From positions 1,519,652-1,583,651 of the forward strand of contig JBCFYV010000935.1 of NCBI GenBank assembly GCA_039000515.1: a DNA stretch of 64,000 nucleotides. Direction: 5' to 3'. A program made the position numbers and the translations under genes. The notes beneath the pieces are model-generated. The model had not been told where the DNA came from, ran no database searches, and worked only from the letters and a program-made list of their open reading frames with translations. Of the stretch, positions 24,515-37,614 are shown in pieces (the first letter of the stretch is position 1; the number at the start of each line of letters is the position of its first letter). The stretch is from Timema cristinae. Taxonomy: Eukaryota; Arthropoda; Insecta; Phasmatodea; Timematidae.

Positions 24515-26370
24515 TACTTATTCTCTATCTTACAGATAAAGAAAGTGTTGTGATCGTCAAAAAAAGTGAACTCAAGATTTTTATGTCCACCGAAACTTAA
24601 AACTTGTTTTTGCAATGCCGTCTGTCTGTCTATCTGTTTAACCCCATAATTAAGAGTAGCTTACTAAATAGGGAAAAGAGAAAATGACGTTTTTTCTCAA
24701 AATTGGCTCTAACAATTTTGATTAAAATTCGTATTTAGATGTTGATTAAGATTATAAATAAAATTGAAATTTTAATTTTTCCATGTTAATTACTTTTAAG
24801 ACACTTTATAGAAGCGGAAATGTCCGTATCTCCGCAACTATTTAAGATACTAAATAACTTTTCATTGTAAAATTGTAGTACTATTAAAAATTTTAAAAAT
24901 ATTCAAAATATATAATTATAAAACAATAGTTTCTGAGATATTGGCAAATATATTAATGCCAATTTGTAAGCCATGGTTGTACAGAGATACTACATACTAA
25001 TTAGTTTGAACGCAATAGTGGTCTAATTCCATATAATAAGTAAATAAGTTAGTCTCTCAAAGAGTTGGTGTTATTTTTCTTTTAGCCTCTTAGTAGAAAT
25101 GTACAGAAATGATCTATCTTGATCATTTTATACTCAATATTCAATATTTAACCTTTTTTATTGGTTTAAATTGATAAATGAGGAATTTAATAGCCATGCG
25201 ATAGTCATAAGGTGTGCAAATTCTAATAAAATGTCGAAATTTTTGATGGAAAGAGAAAATTTTAATATGAAGGTTTGATCCTTATGGACCCAATATCGAT
25301 CTGTTTGTCCAAATATACGAATGAGGACTCTAATTTAAATAAATAGAGCTGGACTACGCACAAACGTTCTCGCTCTATTTTTTTAGAAATGGAGATATTT
25401 ACTCAAAGCTCGTAATATAATATACACTAGCAAACCAGAGAGCAAATTAAGCCAGACATACGTAAAACATTTTTTATCCATTGTTTTAAATTTCATAATT
25501 TTATTTTTAAAGAGTTGCCGTCTTCATTTGTATATTTGGATCAATACAAAATATCCATATTGGGTCCCCAAAGGTCAACACTTTGAATTAAAATATCGAC
25601 TTCCTGTTTAAAATTTTTGACATTTCATTGGGGGTTACACATCTATATGTTATGCATTGCTATTAAATTCCTCATTTATAAATTTTGATCAATAAATTAG
25701 GTAAATATTGACTATTGAATCTAAAATGATAAAGATAGATTATTGTTGTAGAAACATTTCTCCTAAGAGGTTGAAAGAAAGATAGCATACATTTTTTGGG
25801 GGACTTACTCATTATCTTACCCTATCGCATTAGAGAGTTATTGCGTTAAAATTTACGTAATATCTATTTACAGCTACAGTAAAGCTCACAAAATTGTATT
25901 AATATATTTGCCAATATCTCAGAAACGTTTATATAAATATATTTATATTATATTATATTATATAAATATATTTCATATACAAGTTTTTTATTTTTAATAG
26001 TACTACAATTTTGCGCTGATATGTTATTTTGTACTAAAAAATATGCGGAGAAACAGAAATTCCCGCTTCTGTAAAGTACCCTAAAAGTAATTTTCATGAG
26101 AAAATGAAACTAGCCAGTTTATTTATAATCTTAATCAACGCCTAGATAAGAATTTTAATCAAAATCGTTAGAAATGATTTTGAGAAAATCGATTGTTTCT
26201 CTTTTTACTCTATTACTAAGCTACTCTTAATTTTGAGGCTAAAAAGACACAGACAGATGGCATTGCAAATAATACATTTTAGTGTTCGGGGGGTCATGAG
26301 ACGTCGACATCCATCAACATTTCAGGTTAGATTATTTTTACGATCGCAATACTTTACCTTTAGTGTTCGA
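24515..26370. repeat. Large palindrome made of two inverted family X arms
   Basis: The left arm (24515 to about 25360) and right arm (about 25560-26370) are inverted copies. Pairs include 'aaatgaggaatttaatagcc' at 25178 with 'attaaattcctcattta' at 25662, 'cttatggacccaat' at 25284 with 'attgggtcccca' near 25558, 'gagatattggcaaatatatt' at 24937 with 'aatatatttgccaatatctc' at 25901, and 'gcaatgccgtctgtctg' at 24615 with 'agacagatggcattgc' at 26252. Arms of about 0.8 kb and a central spacer of about 0.2 kb are estimated by eye. No transposase is inside. Possible explanations are a foldback-type transposon or two insertions in opposite orientation. Confidence 0.75.
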
Positions 26371-26389
26371 ATAGTATATATAATTTATA

Positions 26390-26995
26390 TAATATATATA
26401 ATTATAAAACCAATAGCTTGAAAGTTATTGGTTTTATAAAAATTTGTAGCTAATAAAATATTCATATTATTCATATTATTCATATTATTCATATAATATT
26501 CATATCTACATATTTACAATTATAAGTAATTTCATATCTCAAGTCTCATAGTTTATGTGATCAAAAGTGAGAATTTGCGCATCAGCCCTTAAAGTCAGTT
26601 TGCCCAAATATTGAGAGTAGACATTTTGATTAGAATATTTATAAATGTTTTAAATTGAAATTCAATCATAATCGTTAGAGCCAATCTTGGAAAAATCGTG
26701 TTTTTATATTTTTGCCCTTCAGTAAACAACCCTTAATTTTGGGGTTTGATATCCAACTACAAAAGATCTTTGGGGCAACCCTATGAAGACTATAGATACA
26801 AAGTTTTAGCTCAATCGGTAAAATAGTTAAGGCTCTAGTTGGAGGTACAGACAGACAGACGGAAATTAAAAAAACCACTTTTTCGGATTCGGGGGTTCAT
26901 GAAACGTCAATATTCATCAAAATTTCGTGTTAGATCTTTTTGAAGATCACACTACTTTCTCTACCTGTAAGATAGCGAGAATGTAAAAAAGATAA
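26390..26995 (-). repeat. Family X repeat unit, downstream module
   Basis: Adjacent to the right arm of the palindrome and in the same order as at 45720-46980, so the two modules travel together. It contains 'ggaggtacagacagacagacgg', 'gttcatgaaacgtcaatattcatc' and the terminal 'gatcacactactttctctacctgtaagatagcgagaa', which is the reverse complement of the start of the left arm at 24515. Confidence 0.7.
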
Positions 26996-27696
26996 TATTA
27001 AACAATTTAGAATCGGGAGTCAAATAAATAATATTTTACCGAAGTGTAGTGCAATTTTTGATCGTGTTTGCTAGTGTATATTGTTTTGTTTCACATTTAT
27101 TACGAGTTTTGAGTAAATGACTCAATTTTTAAACAATAATGTGAGAAAGACCGGCGGAGTTCCATACCATTTATTTTTGTAGTTAATATTCATAAGCGAA
27201 ATACGACAAACTGTCTTTTCCCCCGTATAAGTGACCATGAGAGGTGTTCGGTACGCGCTACAGTACCTGATTTCTCATTTTTCTGGCTCATGGAGGATAA
27301 GCGTCACCTTCACAGACGGATGTTGGTTGTCTGATTGTAAAAGCAAGAAATTAAGTGTTAAAGGTGGATGATGGGTAGTGGACCTGTTGGTTTCCTATTA
27401 CCTTTGTGAAATCATGGTTTCATAGTTGTGATATCGCGAAAAAAAAAAAGCTGGGCGTGTGTATACGCATCAAACAATTTTGGTTACATATTTGGGCAGT
27501 TCACAGTGAATCTCCTGCGTTGGTCTTTAAAAATAGAGTAAAGAGAGCTTACATTTTATATTTTGCGTGTCATCTCGGAGATTAAAATAAATTTTGGGCT
27601 CCACAATATACTGTATCATATACTATGTAATATCATATAATTGACGAAAGAAAAAAAGAATAGCATATATTTTGCTGTTCCATTGATATATTGTGA
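26996..27696. other. Non-genic stretch
   Basis: No repeat family or gene recognised. It lies directly upstream of the decayed gene copy at 27697 and could hold its former 5' flank. Confidence 0.35.
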
Positions 27697-28905
27697 GTGA
27701 AATATCCACCTAACAAAGATAGAATAGATTATCCAAACATCCCATATGTAATAAAGACAGTGCCACATGGAGACAAACTCTCAATTCCTGATTCACCCTC
27801 AAACTGGGAAGGATTTTCCTTAGTTGCAGAGGAGGATCTAAGCTTCAAGCATAACTTTTTGGATCAAGACTGCAGCAGTGGAACCTGGTGGCTAAATACA
27901 TAAGCTTACAGAACGAAGCACAAAATATTTCCAATCTACTACAGAATCTAGAGTTCTCTTTGAGTCTACAATTATGTAAAAGATTTAATGGAATAACTGG
28001 AATTTCAGTTCAATCCAGAAGAATTGATAATGTTCATTGACTCATAAAAACTAACGTTAATAGCTGATTTGTTTCACAATGATAAACTAAAGCCTTACCT
28101 ATTGCACATTCATAAGATAAGAAAGAAACATATGAAAGTATGTCACTCATACTAAACGCCATAAATTACAAGATTTTTGCTGGCAAAATTGTGGGAATCT
28201 GAAATGATTGGAATTTTACTAGTACTAAATACCGGATTAATTTTTTTTTTTTTGTTTTGCTTGTAGGGCAGTCGAGAAACTGAAGACGTAAAAGACAAAA
28301 GGACAGGCCAGCAAGAGAAGATAAGGTTGTAGGAAAACATATTTACAGAACGCTCCTTAGTTAATCCTGAAAAGGTACTTTTTCCTCCGCTGACATTCAG
28401 TTGGGGCATATGAAGAATTTTGTTAAAGCCTTGGAAAAAAGTGTTGAAGGTTTTTCAATATTAAAAAAAAAAGTTTACAGCTCTAAGTTATGACACAATT
28501 ATAGACAGGATCTTTGTCGGCCAAAAATAAGAAAAGCTTTGTTCGGCGTAAATTTTAGAAGTAGACACAAATCATTTAAATTGGCTGAATGTAAATAATT
28601 TAAATCAGTGGTCCACGACCTTATGGGAAAGAAAAAGAGAGAAACAACCCCGATTTGTACAAGAGATAATAAATTACTATCAGAAGCTAGGATGTCAGAT
28701 GCTATTAAAAATCTTCTTCTTACATTCACATCTGAACTCCTTTCCCGAGAAACAAAGGACCGTTAGTGACGAAAACTGGAAAAAGTTTCATCAGGAAATT
28801 GCTAAAATAGAGTAACGGTATATATGAAGGTGGGACCTAAAAATGATGGGTGATTAGTGCAAGGCTTATCCCCAGGGAAGATGATACGCCCGTAAAAGAA
28901 GAACA
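27697..28905 (+). pseudogene. Decayed copy of a multicopy arthropod gene family of unknown function
   Basis: I recognise, with frameshifts and stops between them, the order of blocks of a large uncharacterised protein family seen in many copies in arthropod and some cnidarian genomes. The N-terminal part, open for 68 codons from 27697, has PNIPYVIKTVPHGDKLSIP. Later come PPLTF (28384-28398), MKNFVKALEKSVEGF (from 28410, other frame), a block like FVGxKIRKAL near 28515, VSDENWKKFHQEIAKIE (near 28762-28812), and RWDLKMMGD (near 28827-28853). In intact relatives the corresponding blocks are near HGLDLPIP, LLPPLHIKLG, FVGPQIRK, DEQGERFHQDI and MMGDYCW; this comes from memory and was not searched. 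The middle (27905-28370) is poorly preserved. The protein's biochemical role is unknown, and its copy number suggests a mobile origin. Confidence 0.65.
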
Positions 28906-31039
28906 TAATCTTTAGTAATAGATCCCAACAGTTCTATGTAGCTCTTTCAAATATAAGACTTGATTACAAAAAATTGTCAAAAGTAGTATCTTGTTACTGT
29001 AGGGAAGTGTAGATAATATACATCCATCATTAAACATGACATCTTTGTCAAACTCTTTCAAACACTCAAACCATCATAACATAGGCAGGTAGTAATATTA
29101 TTTTATGGGCTATAGTCTCTAAACGTAAAAATTTTACGTGCTACGAAGTTTTTCATATCAATTTTGTAATCAGCACACCTGATTTACTTAAAACCACTAA
29201 TTTCACCCATGTTATCGAAAAAAGAAGATTTTTTAATAGTGCTATCTTAAAACTACATGGAGTGACTATCAAAATATGAATTTGTTTGGATTGGGCTATA
29301 TTTTTTACATTTACTTTCATCTCATAAATGTGACATTAGCGGGAAGACTCGTTGAAAATAATCCAAAATCAAAAAATTGTATAAATTTACTATTGTATTT
29401 AAATTATAATGTAAGGTTTACAATTTATATAGGGACATGTTGAAATATTTAATATTAATTCTGTGTGAACTGTATTTTTAAATAACAAATCTCTTCTTAA
29501 ATAGTAGAATACTGGATGAATGCAAAGAACCTTGACCCTCTGGAAAAGGGGCCCCCTTAATCAGTAGCATTTTACTGAATAAGGCTGTCTCTCAAAATGT
29601 GTATATTACTTTTAGATTTAACTGCTCTTGCGTAAGAGTTAATCGTGCCTTCAAATGACCAGCGCTCATGTCTGAAGTTTTAACTATTTTAATTTTCTGC
29701 TTCGTAATTCCGTCTTTGTTTTCTTTCTTCTTCAATTGTGTGGCAATATTACTTTATTTTTTTAAAGGTTGTCGATGGAAGTGAACGTTCTTGATAGGAA
29801 TACTGCCCAAAGAAAAACGGACTATAATCCTATCGGTCGGTTATTGAACTTATAAAGCGACCCATTTTGTCATGACCTGTAAGTCTTTAAATTTTGTTCA
29901 ATTTTTTAATCAAAATGAAATTAATATTTTATTGATTTTTTTGTTGTGATTTACATTTTTAACATTTGCTTATTTACATTAATAAGGTAGGGATGTGTAT
30001 GGCACTAAAATGTACAATATTTTGTCCATGATATGAAGAAGTGGATAGCTGCAGCAAATCAATTGAACAATTGCACTATTAATAAACTAATGAGGATGAG
30101 GATGATGATGATGAGTAAGATAGAATTCAAAGGAAGCGTTTGAGACTTTAAAAGTACTAAGAAAAATACCACCTCAGTAAGCTCGGCTGAGATTCTAACG
30201 CTGATAAATATGAAGACAAAAAAAAGACGAATGCAATAATTAGTATTGAACCACATTCTCTTAGCTTGGCTCTCAACCATAGGGATGTACGTTAAGGTAT
30301 AAACAGGTATTATATAAATTGGTCCAAATCAGTATAAAAATAGCTAAGCTTAGTTACAGATTTTTTTTACAAAATCAACCTCGTCCACCCACCCCCAAAA
30401 AAAGTTCTAATGTAGTTTTATAAATGTTCATGGAACAAAAAACTTTGCAAGATATTACTTAAAATACCAAGATCAATATATTCGCAGTTTTAAAAAACAT
30501 ACAACTTCATCAACACTACTTCTTTTCAAATGATTATGCGAAAGATTATTTTTAAATGTTCATGACACATTTTTAGGGTGGTATTTATATGCCGTACATT
30601 TACAGTTCTATTTTAAAAATGTGATTAGTTTTAATCTCTTCTAAAATGGAATCATATATTTTAAGACTTGGTCCTTTTTTCCACTGAAGCACTAAGTGAT
30701 TCCTCCATCATCTCGGGACTAGATAATTTTGTTTTGGAGGTGAGTGTACTGGCCGGTGCTACTGGGGCCCGCACTTCAATCAACACACCGGATTATGAAG
30801 GCGTCGGTAAGAAACAAAAAGGTTATAAAACGGTTGAATTTAAGAAATTCAGTTGTGCACCAAGACATGTTTGTCGGAATTCATGACCTTTGATAATTAA
30901 CGATCCGCAAACTTGGGAAGAAACAAGTGTGTCTCTCATAGGGAATGGATCTGTTGGGTGTTAATGACTATTTTATACTGGATTTTACGGATACTTTAAC
31001 AGGAAGGGTCATTACCACTTGACGCCTGAATCAACTTAC
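28906..31039. other. Non-genic stretch
   Basis: No repeat or gene that I can support. The 72-aa plus frame at 30668-30886 includes a perfect donor-like GAG|GTGAGT at about 30738, but no convincing protein signature. The 73-aa minus frame at 30059 is low complexity. Confidence 0.4.
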
Positions 31040-31049
31040 GGGAATTACA

Positions 31050-34000
31050 CTAAGTAGCCTGCATTGGTGGTAGCCTGGTCTAACACGTCACACATATATT
31101 ATACTGGATTGTTAGTAACGGAGGGAGAGGGTAGCCTGGTCTAACACGTCACACACATATTATACTGGATTGTTAGTAACGAAGAGGAGAGGGTATCCTG
31201 GTCTAACACGTCACACACATATTATACTGGATTGTTAGTAACGGAGGAGAGAGGGTAGCCTGGTCTAACACGTCACACACATATTATACTGGATTGTTAG
31301 TAACGGAGGGGAGAGGGTAGCCTGGTCTAACACGTCACACACATATTATACTGGATTGTTAGTAACGGAGGGGAGAGGGTAGCCTGGTCTAACACGTCAC
31401 ACACATATTATACTGGATTGTTAGTAACGGAGGGGAGAGGGTAGCCTGGTCTAACACGTCACACACATATTATACTGGATTGTTAGTAACGAAGGGGAGA
31501 GGGTATACTGGTCTAACACGTCACACACATATTATACTGGATTGTTAGTAACGGAGGGGAGAGGGTAGCCTGGTCTAACACATCACACACATATTATACT
31601 GGATTGTTAGTAACGGAGGGGAGAGGGTAGCCTGGTCTAACACGTCACACACATATTATACTGGATTGTTAGTAACGGAGGGGAGAGGGTAGCCTGGTCT
31701 AACACGTCACACACATATTATACTGGATTGTTAGTAACGAAGGGGAGAGGGTATCCTGGTCTAACACGTCACACACATATTATACTGGATTGTTAGTAAC
31801 GGAGGAGAGAGGGTAGCCTGGTCTAACACGTCACACACATATTATACTGGATTGTTAGTAACGGAGGGGAGAGGGTAGCCTGGTCTAACACGTCACACAC
31901 ATATTATACTGGATTGTTAGTAACGGAGGGGAGAGGGTAGCCTGGTCTAACACGTCACACACATATTATACTGGATTGTTAGTAACGGAGGGGAGAGGGT
32001 AGCCTGGTCTAACACGTCACACACATATTATACTGGATTGTTATAACGAAGGGGAGGGTATCCTGGTCTAACACGTCACACACATATTATACTGGATTGT
32101 TAGTAACGGAGGAGAGAGGGTAGCCTGGTCTAACACGTCACACACATATTATACTGGATTGTTAGTAACGGAGGAGAGAGGGTAGCCTGGTCTAACACGT
32201 CACACACATATTATACTGGATTGTTAGTAACGAAGGGGAGAGGGTAGCCTGGTCTAACACGTCACACACATATTATACTGGATTGTTAGTAACGGAGGGG
32301 AGAAGGTAGCCTGGTCTAACACGTCACACACATATTATACTGGATTGTTAGTAACGAAGGGGAGAGGGTATCCTGGTCTAACACGTCACACACATATTAT
32401 ACTGGATTGTTAGTAACGGAGGAGAGAGGGTAGCCTGGTCTAACACGTCACACACATATTATACTGGATTGTTAGTAACGGAGGGGAGAGGGTAGCCTGG
32501 TCTAACACGTCACACACATATTATACTGGATTGTTAGTGACGAAGGGGAGAGGGTAGCCTGGTCTAACACGTCACACATATTATACTGGATTGTTAGTAA
32601 CGAAGGGGAGAGGGTTGCCTGGTCTAACACGTCACACATATATTATACTGGATTGTTAGTAACGAAGGGTAGAGGGTTGCCTGGTCTAACACGCCACACA
32701 CATATTATACTGGATTGTTAGTAACGAAGGGGAGAGGGTAGCCTGGTCTAACACGTCACACATATTATACTGGATTGTTAGTAACGAAGGGGAGAGGGTT
32801 GCCTGGTCTAACACGTCACACATATATTATACTGGATTGTTAGTAACGAAGGGGAGGGTTGCCTGGTCTAACACGTCACACACATATTATACTGGATTGT
32901 TAGTAACTGAGGGCAGCGGGTAGCCTGGTCTAACACGTCACACATATATTATACTGGATTGTTAGTAACGAAGGGGAGAGGGTTGCCTGGTCTAACACGT
33001 CACACACATATTATACTGGATTGTTAGTAACGAAGGGGAGAGGGTTGCCTGGTCTAACACGTCACACACATATTATACTGGATTGTTAGTAACGAAGGGG
33101 AGAGGGTTGCCTGGTCTAACACGTCACACACATATTATACTGGATTGTTAGTAACGGAGGGGTGAGGGTTGCCTGGTCTAACACGTCACACACATATTAT
33201 ACTGGATTGTTAGTAACGGAGGGGAGAGGGTAGCCTGGTCTAACACGTCACACACATATTATACTGGATTGTTAGTAACGAAGGGGAGAGGGTTGCCTGG
33301 TCTAACACGTCACACACATATTATACTGGATTGTTAGTAACGGAGGGGAGAGGGTTGCCTGGTCTAACACGTCACACACATATTATACTGGATTGTTAGT
33401 AACGGAGGAGAGAGGGTAGCCTGGTCTAACACGTCACACACATATTATACTGGATTGTTAGTAACGGAGGGGAGAGGGTTGCCTGGTCTAACACGTCACA
33501 CACATATTATACTGGATTGTTAGTAACGAAGGGGAGAGGGTTGCCTGGTCTAACACGTCACACACATATTATTCTGGATTGTTAGTAATGGAGGGGTGAG
33601 GGTTGCCTGGTCTAACACGTCACACACATATTATACTGGATTGTTAGTAACGGAGGAGAGAGGGTAGCCTGGTCTAACACGTCACACACATATTATACTG
33701 GATTGTTAGTAACGGAGGAGAGAGGGTAGCCTGGTCTAACACGTCACACACATATTATACTGGATTGTTAGTAACGGAGGGGAGAGGGTAGCCTGGTCTA
33801 ACACGTCACACACATATTATACTTGATTGTTAGTAACGGAGGGGAGAGGGTAGCCTGGTCTATCACGTCACACACATATTATACTGGATTGTTAGTAACG
33901 GAGGAGAGAGGTAGCCTGGTCTAACACGTCACACACATATTATACTGGATTGTTAGTAACGGAGGGGAGAGGGTAGCCTGGTCTAACACGTCACACATAT

Positions 34001-37000
34001 TATACTGGATTGTTAGTAACAGAGGGGAGAGGGTAGCCTGGTCTAACACGTCACACACATATTATACTGTATTGTTAGTAACGGAGGGGAGAGGGTAGCC
34101 TGGTCTAACACGTCACACACATATTATACTGGATTGTTAGTAACGGAGGGGAGAGGGTAGCCTGGTCTAACACGTCACACACATATTATACTGGATTGTT
34201 AGTAACGGAGGGGAGAGGGTAGCCTGGTCTAACACGTCACACACATATTATACTGGATTGTTAGTAACGAAGGGGAGAGGGTATCCTGGTCTAACATGTC
34301 ACACACATATTATACTGGATTGTTAGTAACGGAGGAGAGAGGGTAGCCTGGTCTAACACGTCACACACATATTATACTGGATTGTTAGTAACGGAGGGGA
34401 GAGGGTAGCCTGGTCTAACACGTCACACACATATTATACTGGATTGTTAGTGACGAAGGGGAGAGGGTAGCCTGGTCTAACACGTCACACATATTATACT
34501 GGATTCTTAGTAACGAAGGGGAGAGGGTTGCCTGGTCTAACACGTCATACATATATTATACTGGATTGTTAGTAACGAAGGGGAGAGGGTTGCCTGGTCT
34601 AACACGTCACACACATATTATACTGGATTGTTAGTAACGAAGGGGAGAGGGTAGCCTGGTCTAACACGTCACACATATTATACTGGATTGTTAGTAACGA
34701 AGGGGAGAGGGTAGCCTGGTCTAACACGTCACACACATATTATACTGGATTGTTAGTAACGGAGGGGAGAGGGTAGCCTGGTCTAACACGTCACACACAT
34801 ATTATACTGGATTGTTAGTAACGGAGGGGAGAGGGTAGCCTGGTCTAACACGTCACACACATATTATACTGGATTGTTAGTAACGGAGGGGAGAGGGTAG
34901 CCTGGTCTAACACGTCACACACATATTATACTGGATTGTTAGTAACGGAGGGGAGAGGGTAGCCTGGTCTAACACGTCACACACATATTATACTGGATTG
35001 TTAGTAACGAGGGAGAGGGTAGCCTGGTCTAACACGTCACACACATATTATACTGGATTGTTAGTAACGAAGGGAGAGGGTAGCCTGGTCTAACACGTCA
35101 CACAATATTATACTGGATTGTTAGTAACGAAGGGGAGAGGGTGCCTGGTCTAACACGTCACACACATATTATACTGGATTGTTAGTAACGAAGGGGAGAG
35201 GGTTGCCTGGTCTAACACGTCACACAATATTATACTGGATTGTTAGTAACGAAGGGGAGAGGTAGCCTGGTCTAACACGTCACACATATTATACTGGATT
35301 GTTAGTAACGAAGGGAGAGGGTAGCCTGGTCTAACACGTCACACACATATTATACTGGATTGTTAGTAACGAAGGGGAGAGGGTAGCCTGGTCTAACACG
35401 TCACACACATATTATACTGGATTGTTAGTAACGAAGGGGAGAGGGTTGCCTGGTCTAACACGTCACACACATATTATACTGGATTGTTAGTAACGAAGGG
35501 GAGAGGGTTGCCTGGTCTAACACGTCACACACATATTATACTGGATTGTTAGTAACGAAGGGGAGAGGGTTGCCTGGTCTAACACGTCACACACATATTA
35601 TACTGGATTGTTTAGTAAGGGAGGGGAGAGGGTTGCCTGGTCTAAACAACGGTCACAACACACATATTATACTGGATTGTTAGTAACGGAGGGGAGAGGG
35701 TAGCCTGGTCTAACACGTCACACACATATTATACTGGATTGTTAGTAACGAAGGGGAGAGGGTTGCCTGGTCTAACAACGTCACACACATATTATACTGG
35801 ATTGTTAGTAACGGAGGGGAGAGGTTGCCTGTCTAACACGTCACACACATATTATACTGGATTGTTAGTAACGGAGGAGAGAGGTAGCCTGGTCTAACAC
35901 GTCACACACATATTATACTGGATTGTTAGTAACGGAGGGGAGAGGGTTGCCTGGTCTAACACGTCACACACATATTATACTGGATTGTTAGTAACGAAGG
36001 GGAGAGGGTTGCCTGGTCTAACACGTCACACACATATTATTCTGGATTGTTAGTAATGGAGGGGTGAGGGTTGCCTGGTCTAACACGTCACACACATATT
36101 ATACTAGATTGTTAGTAACGGAGGAGAGAGGGTTGCCTGGTCTAACACGTCACACACATATTCTTCTGGATTGTTAGTAATGGAGGGGTGAGGGTTGCCT
36201 GGTCTAACACGTCACACACATATTATACTGGATTGTTAGTAACGGAGGAGAGAGGGTTGCCTGGTCTAACACGTCACACACATATTATACTGGATTGTTA
36301 GTAACGGAGGGGAGAGGGTAGCCTGGTCTAACACGTCACACACATATTATACTGGATTGTTAGTAACGGAGGGGAGAGGGTAGCCTGGTCTAACACGTCA
36401 CACACATATTATACTGGATTGTTAGTAACGGAGAAGAGAGGGTAGCCTGGTCTAACACGTCACACACATATTATACTGGATTGTTAGTAACGGGGGAGAG
36501 AGGGTAGCCTGGTCTAACACGTCACACACATATTATACTGGATTGTTAGTAACGGAGGGGAGAGGGTTGCCTGGTCTAACACGTCACACACATATTATAC
36601 TGGATTGTTAGTAACGAAGGGGAGAGGGTTGCCTGGTCTAACACGTCACACACATATTATTCTGGATTGTTAGTAACGGAGGGGTGAGGGTTGCCTGGTC
36701 TAACACGTCACACACATATTATACTGGATTGTTAGTAACGGAGGAGAGAGGGTAGCCTGGTCTAACACGTCACACACATATTATACTGGATTGTTAGTAA
36801 CGGAGGGGAGAGGGTAGCCTGGTCTAACACGTCACACACATATTATACTGGATTGTTAGTAACGGAGGAGAGAGGGTAGCCTGGTCTAACACGTCACACA
36901 CATATTATACTGGATTGTTAGTAACGGAGGGGAGGGGGTTGTGTTAAATGGCCTTCTACTCCCCTTCCCCACAAAGGCTGGTACATTTATTATAAATTCT

Positions 37001-37073
37001 GTCTTTCTTATTTATCCCTGCCACGTTAGTGTAAATATGCGTATATATCGAAATGTTAGAACTACATGGTGTG
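31050..37073 (+). mobile_element. SINE B copy hugely expanded by an internal minisatellite
   Basis: The left edge 'cctgcattggtggtagcctggtctaacac' matches the start of a SINE B head (compare 'cctgctttggtggtaacatggtctaacgc' at 3501). After the array the sequence resumes with the rest of a SINE B: 'aaatggccttctactccccttccccac' (body), 'aaggctggtacattta', and the tail 'cacgttagtgtaaatatgcgtatata' ending 'gaactacatggtgtgc' at about 37073. So one SINE contains an array in place of the segment between its A box and its body; the B box region is not seen. This structural reading is inference from block order, but each block is visible. Confidence 0.72.
31071..36946 (+). repeat. 61-62-bp minisatellite, about 95 copies, derived from the SINE B head
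   Basis: Unit: TAGCCTGGTCTAACACGTC, then ACACACATATTATACTGG, ATTGTTAGTAACGGAGG and GGAGAGGG. Each unit contains TGGTCTAACACG, a near match to the Pol III A box (TRGYNNARNNGG). Variant classes (tagcc/ttgcc/tatcc; ggaggggag/gaaggggag/ggaggagag) recur in blocks: 'gtatcctgg' lies near 31193, 31751, 32058, 32368 and 34271, with spacings of 9, about 5 and 5 units. The 'gttagtgacg' block near 32535 reappears near 34448. Between about 35000 and 35890 single-base insertions and deletions are unusually dense. Confidence 0.96.
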
Positions 37074-37312
37074 CACAAATGGAATTTAGATCAATTCTTT
37101 GACATTACTAGACATTTAAATTTAAAAAGAACCTAAAATATGCTTATAAGAGTGATTTACAAGACAAATTTTATCGATGTGTAGAGTGATTTCTTAAATA
37201 TAATTTTTCTACATAAATATAAATATTTAAAAATGTATTAAAATAATTGTTCCTTTAAAATATGTAGATAATTATATTTATGACCTTTTGCCTTTTCATT
37301 GAATATGAAACA
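37074..37312. other. AT-rich spacer
   Basis: No gene or repeat recognised between the expanded SINE B and the next SINE A. Confidence 0.4.
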
Positions 37313-37324
37313 CACATTTAATTA

Positions 37325-37602
37325 TTATTATTATTAGCACCGCGTCTTACTACCCATTCGGGTTATACGCACTTACGCTAATGTGTAATGAAAGGGTTAT
37401 TGTGAGATTAAATGAAGGACCTACAGTTTAACGTGGAATCCGAACCACGGTGGAGGCCTGGCATTCCTCACATTCACAAGATGTCTTGTCAGAGGTGAAG
37501 GAAGGCTTTGATAATCAGATAAATCTGTGCCGGTACCGAGGATTGAACCCTGGCCGTCAGCACAGAAGTCCGACACCTTACCCCTAGACCACCAGGTCAC
37601 CT
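37325..37602 (-). mobile_element. SINE A, full-length, with target-site duplication
   Basis: Minus-strand SINE A with tail, body, B box (rc at about 37540-37550) and A box (rc at about 37585-37595). The 12-bp duplication CACATTTAATTA is perfect at 37313-37324 and 37603-37614. Confidence 0.93.
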
Positions 37603-37614
37603 CACATTTAATTA

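Noticed and set aside
30668..30886. Possible exon with a good splice donor at about 30738
   Set aside because: The peptide before the donor has no recognisable feature, no good acceptor was found, and the frame is short.
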